A program made the translations under genes and the position numbers. From the NCBI GenBank assembly GCA_022711115.1, contig JAKLFP010000003.1, positions 265,199-300,551 on the forward strand: 35,353 nt of DNA, given 5' to 3'. The notes below the pieces were generated by a model. That model did no database searches, was not told where the DNA came from, and saw only the letters and a program-made list of their open reading frames with translations. Position 1 is the stretch's first letter; each line of letters starts with the position of its first letter. Below are positions 28,919 through 33,658 of the stretch, one piece after another. Source of the DNA: Candidatus Omnitrophota bacterium (GTDB lineage: Bacteria > Omnitrophota > Omnitrophia > Omnitrophales > Aquincolibacteriaceae).

Positions 28919-29305
28919 TCACACGAGCCCCTTTTCCAAGAAGATCTTCTTTACGGCTTTTACCAGAACAGCCATGCCAGAAGTTTTCACCACAAAATCA
29001 TCGGCCCCCATTTTACGAGCCCTGACTGGATCGATAGCGTCAAGCTTTCCGGTCATGACAATCACGGGAGGCGGATGGGGTTGGAACATCTCTTTGATCT
29101 TGAAGCAAACATCAAAACCGGAAACTTTCGGCATCACAACATCAGTAATCACAAGATCAGGGAGCACCTCACAAGCCTCCTGAAGAAAATTTTCAAAATC
29201 CAAATCCGTGAATGTCTTCACTTCATAGCCTTCGGCCTCCAGGGCGATCCCGATCACTTCCAGAGTTGGCGGGTCATCATCAATGACCCAAATATTTTTC
29301 TTCAT
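28919..29305 (-). CDS. Single-domain response regulator
   Basis: The 128-residue protein is a bare receiver: acidic pocket VIDDDPPTLEV, phospho-acceptor Asp in DLVITDVVMPKVSGFDV, Thr in IVMTGK and Lys in DFVVKTSGMAVLV. There is no output domain, so it works by protein contact, as in CheY or phosphorelay proteins. It lies 96 bp upstream of the multi-PAS kinase on the same strand, probably in one operon. Confidence 0.92.
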   Translation of the reverse strand: MKKNIWVIDDDPPTLEVIGIALEAEGYEVKTFTDLDFENFLQEACEVLPDLVITDVVMPKVSGFDVCFKIKEMFQPHPPPVIVMTGKLDAIDPVRARKMGADDFVVKTSGMAVLVKAVKKIFLEKGLV

Positions 29306-29386
29306 GAAATCATCTCTCTCTTTCCTTTATCTGTTTTAAAACCTCGTCTCCATTCTTATGAGCATCGCCATAACACCTGAATGACA

Positions 29387-29580
29387 GGCGCTTTTTGCGC
29401 CAGCACTCACCGTATCGGACTTGATGTCCGTCTACGATAGTGTATAGGTTTGCGGCACTATACTGTCCAACTTTTTATTCTTAATTATAGGATAGTTTGG
29501 GCTGTCCTAGCATCATTAATAAAATCAATGAAAGAAAGCCAAGGCTTTCAACCCTTAAAATCAAATAAGGGACAGTATAG
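29387..29580. other. Hairpin-rich intergenic stretch
   Basis: No gene is supported in 29306-29911. Seen here: GGCGC/GCGCC around TTTTT (29387-29401); a three-part stem CACT-CGTA-CGGAC/GTCCG-TACG-AGTG (29405-29442); TAGGATAG/CTGTCCTA (29488-29509); GAAAGCC/GGCTTTC (29534-29549); and an 11-bp inverted pair CTATACTGTCC (29458-29468) and GGACAGTATAG (29570-29580) that encloses the last two. It may be a structured RNA, the leader of the response-regulator gene, or a small MITE/REP-like element. Confidence 0.5.
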
Positions 29581-29691
29581 ATACGGGATTTTTTAGCATA
29601 TCTTGAGTTGAGTCAGCGTGAAATAGCGTACGCCTTTTAATACGGTAAAACAAATCTTCCCGTGGAGAGGGATCATCCGGAAGGAGGTCCT

Positions 29692-29745
29692 GAAAAAGCA
29701 AAACCGGCACTCTGAGGGGGAGCAAAGAGTACCGGTTTTTTTACT
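29692..29745 (-). terminator. Strong minus-strand terminator
   Basis: AAAACCGGCACTCT (29700-29713) and AGAGTACCGGTTTT (29726-29739) form a 14-bp stem with a 12-nt loop. The one non-complementary position is a G-U wobble if read from the minus strand but a C-A mismatch on the plus strand. The minus transcript also ends in GCTTTTT. This supports minus-strand use. Confidence 0.75.
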
Positions 29746-29796
29746 GCACTTACTCAGCCAAAAAGGCCTATCAAATATCAACGTTCATCTGCTCTT
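29692..29796 (-). ncRNA. Candidate short RNA from LytTR-type promoter B
   Basis: TATTAT (29808-29803) lies 45-50 nt after the start of the proximal ACCGCTTA repeat. The next strong terminator ends near 29692, so the transcript would be about 105 nt. It contains no credible reading frame; the first ATG (29788) reaches a stop after five codons. It could be a small RNA or an attenuated leader. This is inference from promoter and terminator only. Confidence 0.35.
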
Positions 29797-29802
29797 CTGT
29801 TC

Positions 29803-29894
29803 ATAATATGCTTGAAATTCCTGAAAAAGGCGAAGGAATAACGATAAGCGGTCTTTAAAAAGCGATAAGCGGTAAAAAAACAGGGGTAAGCGGA
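29803..29894 (-). promoter_or_regulatory. LytTR-type direct-repeat array B
   Basis: The minus strand carries ACCGCTTA (29852-29845), ACCGCTTA (29873-29866) and TCCGCTTA (29894-29887) with an exact 21-bp period, two helical turns. After the proximal copy comes TCGTTATTCCTTCG, a GGAAT block and a TATTAT -10. Array C shares that order. It begins 18 bp after the stop of the zinc-ribbon gene B. Confidence 0.7.
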
Positions 29895-29911
29895 GAGAAG
29901 AAAGTTATTTT

Positions 29912-30184
29912 TTAAAAAATCCTTCGGGCAAGCACTACTTTTTTTGATCCCTTTAATTTGACGTAACAATCCGGACAAGACATCTGAAAATGCCTACAAT
30001 TGACATCGGAGCATACGATAATGCGTGCACAGTCAACGCAATGATGAAGGTGACAAATATGGGTCGGCGGAATCCTCGTTCCGGAGCGTTGGGCAATGAC
30101 CAATTCCGTCCACCAGGGTAATTTTACATTGGGAAATCCTTCTAAATTGTTCCATTTTTTTGCCTTTTCATTGTCTTTTTCCAT
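29912..30184 (-). CDS. Small zinc-ribbon protein (copy B)
   Basis: The 90-residue protein has C49, C52, C70 and C73 in the C-x2-C-x17-C-x2-C pattern, within CHLHHCVDCARI and SCPDCYVKLKG. C44, C58, C63 and several His residues may add ligands. The core matches copy A at 22018-22236. The N-terminal 40 residues are hydrophilic with a LPWWTELV patch. AGAGG precedes ATG by 6-7 bp. Function is unknown; a small zinc-binding adaptor or regulator is possible. It stands alone between two gene-poor stretches. Confidence 0.7.
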   Translation of the reverse strand: MEKDNEKAKKWNNLEGFPNVKLPWWTELVIAQRSGTRIPPTHICHLHHCVDCARIIVCSDVNCRHFQMSCPDCYVKLKGSKKVVLARRIF

Positions 30185-30212
30185 TTTTTTCCTCTACAAC
30201 CTTCCAATTCAA

Positions 30213-30286
30213 CCTTAGCACTTTCAAAATTATTTTTCAATACCGTGATCCATAGTATTCCTTAGCAAAAAATAGCATCCTTAGCA
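30213..30286. repeat. Three CCTTAGCA direct repeats upstream of zinc-ribbon gene B
   Basis: Copies lie at 30213-30220, 30260-30267 and 30279-30286. The last two are 19 bp apart, and both continue as CCTTAGCAAAA. They are 29 bp or more upstream of the start at 30184 and may be a second regulator-binding array distinct from ACCGCTTA. Confidence 0.45.
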
Positions 30287-30349
30287 AAATATATTTTATT
30301 TGATCTAATAAAAATATAGGATCTCCCAGGAGATACTATAAAAATTTAA

Positions 30350-30402
30350 AAACTTGCCTACGGCGTGGCGATTTTCCTCTATGAAAAATCTCAGACAGGT
30401 TT
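30350..30402. other. Extended stem-loop in gene-free region
   Basis: AAACTTGCCT (30350-30359) pairs with AGACAGGTTT (30393-30402) with one mismatch. GATTTT (30370-30375) pairs with AAAATC (30385-30390) inside. ATCTCC-CA-GGAGAT lies just before (30321-30334). The remaining 30403-30835 shows no gene, tRNA or clear motif. Confidence 0.35.
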
Positions 30403-30835
30403 GTTTATGGAACTTTATTTTTTAAAAACTATCTTCATCGGGAAAGAGAAAACCTTTCTAGAGACTATGAAAATACCTAGGTCATATCTGCTTTAAAGAT
30501 GCCCCAGGATAGGGAAAAGTCGAATAATCATTATTTTTAGGAAAAGGACGAATTGGGCAGAGCCATTTTAAAAAAGAAAAACTTAGGATATCAATGTCTT
30601 CAAGAATCTGGCGTTTGCAATTGCCAAGAATCGATCTTATTTTCGGGGCATAGCGACTGAGTAGAAGGATGCATTCTGTGGCGTTATTTCAAGATTGACG
30701 ACGAACCACGGGGCGGGACGCACACATCTATACATAGAGACTTCCTGAGAGTCCGGGCATACTGTTCGGGATTTGGATTTTTAATGAGCTCTATGAGGGT
30801 ATCACAACCAGGGGAAGATCACTTCTCTGCTTCCG

Positions 30836-30862
30836 GATAGCAAGAAAGCGAAACTTGCTATC
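30836..30862. other. Hairpin after the heptad-repeat gene
   Basis: GATAGCAAG (30836-30844) and CTTGCTATC (30854-30862) form a perfect 9-bp stem 16 bp past the stop of the minus-strand gene. No T-run follows, so factor-independent termination is doubtful. Confidence 0.5.
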
Positions 30863-30877
30863 TCAGCAGAGGATCTT

Positions 30878-31141
30878 TTAAGCTTTAGAGACAGTTTCAA
30901 AAGGATCTTCTGATTTCCGGACAGGATCTTCTAACCTTTGGAGAGGATCTTCGACAAGAGTATTGATCTTGCTTATAAGCTCCCGATAAGCTGGAGCATC
31001 ATATTTTTCGTGATCCTTTTTCCTTTTCAGAATTTCAAAATATAAAACGCTCATACCTTCTCCTTTTCTGTCGCTTTGGTTTTGTGCAGTATATCTTTTT
31101 CTATCATCCTCTGCACCTATTTCTTTATTTCCCATCGGCAC
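30878..31141 (-). CDS. Small hydrophilic protein with EDP heptad repeats
   Basis: The protein is up to 87 residues from GTG 31141 (GGGG 6 bp upstream). ATG 31135 and, with a stronger AAGGAG site, ATG 31054 (58 residues) are alternatives; I cannot decide. The C-terminus is a seven-residue repeat, VEDPLQR, LEDPVRK, SEDPFET, encoded by GGATCTTC every 21 bp at 30903, 30924 and 30945. No family is recognised. Array C lies 60 bp upstream of the GTG, so it is a candidate LytTR target. Confidence 0.55.
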   Translation of the reverse strand: MPMGNKEIGAEDDRKRYTAQNQSDRKGEGMSVLYFEILKRKKDHEKYDAPAYRELISKINTLVEDPLQRLEDPVRKSEDPFETVSKA

Positions 31142-31158
31142 CTTTTTCCCCTACTTTA

Positions 31159-31229
31159 ATAAGATAATCGGGATTCCCTAAAAGAACGAAGGAATAGCGA
31201 CAAGAGGTCGGTAAAAAGGGATAAGCGGT
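31159..31229 (-). promoter_or_regulatory. LytTR-type direct-repeat array C
   Basis: The minus strand carries ACCGCTTA (31229-31222) and ACCTCTTG (31208-31201), 21 bp apart; the second matches the motif at 6 of 8 positions. Then follow TCGCTATTCCTTCG, GGAAT and TCTTAT (31164-31159). The layout is the same as in array B. It lies between the LytTR regulator stop and the heptad-repeat gene it should drive. Confidence 0.65.
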
Positions 31230-31302
31230 CGAAAATAGGTCGTCAGAAGCATCGTTTACAGAGGGAAAAACCGGGAAGAAGAGACTTCCGAACGGTCAGC
31301 CC

Positions 31303-32070
31303 TTACCAGCTACCTAAAAGCGCTTTGATATGCTGGGCGTAGCGACGGGAAAGGGGGATCTTGGCCTGTTTCGGATCTTTCAAGGTGATTTCGAAATTTC
31401 CGTTAAACAAAGGCGTTACTTTTTCAATTTTACTTAGGTTTACGATATATGCTTTGTGGGTTTGGGCATACTGCGGGGCATTGAGGTTCTGAATGAGTTC
31501 TTTGAGAGTGCTGTTAATGATAAATTCACCATGATGACTGTACGCAAATACCTCCGCGAGATGGGCATAAAAATAACAGATCTCGGTTAGATCTAGAACG
31601 ATCCTTTCCTTGGAATTTCTGCGGTGCCCGACGACTTTTTGAAGCATGCCTTTTTGGATGAGGGTGTCTTCCAAAGCAATGAGCTTGCCTTTAAAAATCT
31701 CCTTGGTTTTCAAAATCTCCTTGATGCGATCCAGAGTTTTTTGAACACGCTCCGGTTGATACGGCTTCAAGATGTAGTCGATGGCATTCATATTGAAAGC
31801 ATCGATCGCGTACTGATTGAAAGCCGTGGCAAAGACAATCCTTGGCGGATTTTCCGAGCTGGCAAGATGACTCGCCACTTCCAGCCCGTTCGGTCCCGGC
31901 ATTTCAATATCCAGAAAAACCACCTCCGGTATTTCTTTTTCGATCTTCTGCAAAGCCTCGCTGCCGTTCGTCGCCATATCGATCACTGTGAAATCCCGAT
32001 CCTGCATCACAAGTCTTTTGAGTTCCTCGCGAGCAAGGGCCTCATCGTCCACCACCATAACCCGAATCAT
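31303..32070 (-). CDS. LytTR-family response regulator (BtsR/YehT-like)
   Basis: The 255-residue protein has a receiver with VVDDEALAREEL, the phospho-Asp in VVFLDIEMPGPNGLEVA, and Lys in DYILKPYQPERVQ. A linker of about 25 residues leads to a LytTR DNA-binding domain with CYFYAHLAEVFAY, TLKELIQNL, THKAYIVNLSKI and IPLSRRYAQHIKALL. The start overlaps the kinase stop as ATGA. LytTR proteins bind pairs of short direct repeats about two helical turns apart. Matching arrays occur at 22.3, 29.85 and 31.2 kb, the last immediately downstream of this gene. Confidence 0.94.
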   Translation of the reverse strand: MIRVMVVDDEALAREELKRLVMQDRDFTVIDMATNGSEALQKIEKEIPEVVFLDIEMPGPNGLEVASHLASSENPPRIVFATAFNQYAIDAFNMNAIDYILKPYQPERVQKTLDRIKEILKTKEIFKGKLIALEDTLIQKGMLQKVVGHRRNSKERIVLDLTEICYFYAHLAEVFAYSHHGEFIINSTLKELIQNLNAPQYAQTHKAYIVNLSKIEKVTPLFNGNFEITLKDPKQAKIPLSRRYAQHIKALLGSW

Positions 32071-33641
32071 TTCTGGCCTCCTTTATTTAAGGGAATATCA
32101 ATTATCGCGCTGGTGCCGACCCCTGCTTCGGTTTTAAAGGAAAGTTTTGCCGCGCCGGCAAAAAAACGCATAAGTCTTTGATAAATATTCCGGACCCCGA
32201 TTCCCAAACCTTCCACGGCTGTTTTCTCGCCTTTGAGCATCCGGTCAAAAAATGAAGGATCGGATACGCCAACACCGTCATCAGCAATCTCGATATGAAG
32301 CATACCTTGACGCTCCGAGGCCTTGATCCAAAGTGTCCCACCCTCTTCTTTTTTGCGAATACCATGTCCAATGGCATTTTCGACCAAGGGCTGTAAAACC
32401 AAAAGCGGAATTTTCACATCCCATGCTTTATCATCAAGGTGAATCTCCTTGCAAATTTTCAAGCGCTCCTGAAAACGGGCTTTTTCAATCTCAAGATAGG
32501 AATCAATAAAAGCCATCTCCTCGCGAAAAGTCACGGTTTCATCTTCCCGTTTCAAAGTATGTCTTAAAAAATCCGACAACCGGAAAAGCAGCTGCTGGGC
32601 TTGAAGAGCATTTTCCCTGCCGCAGATCGCTGAGATCGTATTGAGGGCATTGAAAAAGAAATGCGGTCTTAATTGCGCCTGTAAGAAAAGAAGTTTTGTC
32701 TTTAAAAGTTCATTCTGAATATCCCGGCGTGCCTCTTCGCGAAGAATTCCGCCGATTACACCCGTCAAAAGCGCAACGCCGCAGCCTTCTAGAATAGCGA
32801 GGAAACTGATGCTAAAAACCAGATATTGCACCTCAAGATAAGCGCGCAAAGGAAGATAAACGATCGCACCATGCAGAAGTCCTACTAAAAAACCGCTGAA
32901 AAACCCGAGTTTTGCCGAAGATTGAATACTGGTGAGCTTTTTATGAAAAAGACCCCCTAAGAGCCCGGCAACAAGCACGATAAGAAGATAAGGTGACAAG
33001 GCTGGTTTCAGGAGCCACCTGAAGATCAACGCACCCATTCCGGAGGAAATCCCAACACCGAACCCGCCCAAAAGACCGCTGGCGACAATTAAAACCAATT
33101 GAACATCAAAAAAAATCCAAGCGGATTCTCCATAACGGGAAAGATCGAATATCGCCGAAAGGACAGAGAAAAAAATCGTCAGCGCGGATAACAAGACCTT
33201 GCCGAAAATAGACAGACGGTCTTTTTTTAGCATGGCCTTGAAAAAACCCCATTGCACAAAAAAATACGCCAAAAGGGCCAAGATGGCATAATGCTGGATC
33301 ACGTCCAGATAGATTTCAAGCCATTCCAGCTTAAAATTAGTCTTGAGACCCCGGTCTTTGGTCGCTTTTAATGCTTCAAAATCAGAAAACGCTTCCGTCA
33401 AAACGCGGTCCGCTTGCTCTAAGTCGTTTTTTAAAAGGGCCTGGCTGGCTAGTTTAACCTTGGGAAGGATATGAAAAACATCCTCCTGGTAAACATGGTA
33501 TTCTTCAGTGAGAGAGATTGCTTTTTCATATTTTGCGAGAACTTCTTCTTTGGAAACCTGTCCGGCTTGCAAAAAAGGAACACAAATGGTCAGAAGAGCA
33601 AAACCCAAAAAGGTTGTAAAAAATAAACTATGACGATGCAC
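32067..33641 (-). CDS. LytS/BtsS-type sensor histidine kinase
   Basis: The 524-residue protein has a GTG start with GAGG 4 bp upstream. A signal-peptide-like segment (1-26) and an extracytoplasmic helical part (about 27-110) precede a 5TM-Lyt membrane module (GLLGGFGVGISSG, LVAGLLGGLFHKK). Then come the His_kinase box LFLQAQLRPHFFFNALNTIS and the ATPase N-box LQPLVENAIGHGIRKK and DDGVGVSD. This is the BtsS/LytS architecture, but the N-terminal extracytoplasmic helical domain is extra. In E. coli BtsS senses pyruvate; the ligand here is unknown. It is coupled to the LytTR regulator and lies 17 bp after the repeat-rich gene. Confidence 0.93.
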   Translation of the reverse strand: MHRHSLFFTTFLGFALLTICVPFLQAGQVSKEEVLAKYEKAISLTEEYHVYQEDVFHILPKVKLASQALLKNDLEQADRVLTEAFSDFEALKATKDRGLKTNFKLEWLEIYLDVIQHYAILALLAYFFVQWGFFKAMLKKDRLSIFGKVLLSALTIFFSVLSAIFDLSRYGESAWIFFDVQLVLIVASGLLGGFGVGISSGMGALIFRWLLKPALSPYLLIVLVAGLLGGLFHKKLTSIQSSAKLGFFSGFLVGLLHGAIVYLPLRAYLEVQYLVFSISFLAILEGCGVALLTGVIGGILREEARRDIQNELLKTKLLFLQAQLRPHFFFNALNTISAICGRENALQAQQLLFRLSDFLRHTLKREDETVTFREEMAFIDSYLEIEKARFQERLKICKEIHLDDKAWDVKIPLLVLQPLVENAIGHGIRKKEEGGTLWIKASERQGMLHIEIADDGVGVSDPSFFDRMLKGEKTAVEGLGIGVRNIYQRLMRFFAGAAKLSFKTEAGVGTSAIIDIPLNKGGQK

Positions 33642-33658
33642 GGCGCCTCGTTGCGATG

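Noticed and set aside
29458-29580. Complete insertion sequence
   Set aside because: Although 11-bp inverted ends are visible, there is no transposase, the enclosed 100 bp is non-coding, and no target-site duplication is evident.
29640-29745. SRP RNA, 6S RNA or c-di-GMP riboswitch
   Set aside because: GCAAA-like bits and a GGAA-loop hairpin are present, but the conserved cores and stem order of these RNAs are not, and the terminator is oriented to the minus strand.
29593-29781. Minus-strand 62-codon frame beginning with TTG
   Set aside because: It runs through a strong terminator hairpin and lacks a ribosome site; composition is not protein-like.
29778-29978. Minus-strand 66-codon reading frame
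   Set aside because: It is mostly the translated ACCGCTTA repeat array (recurring TAYR/SAYP), has no Shine-Dalgarno, and overlaps the end of zinc-ribbon gene B.
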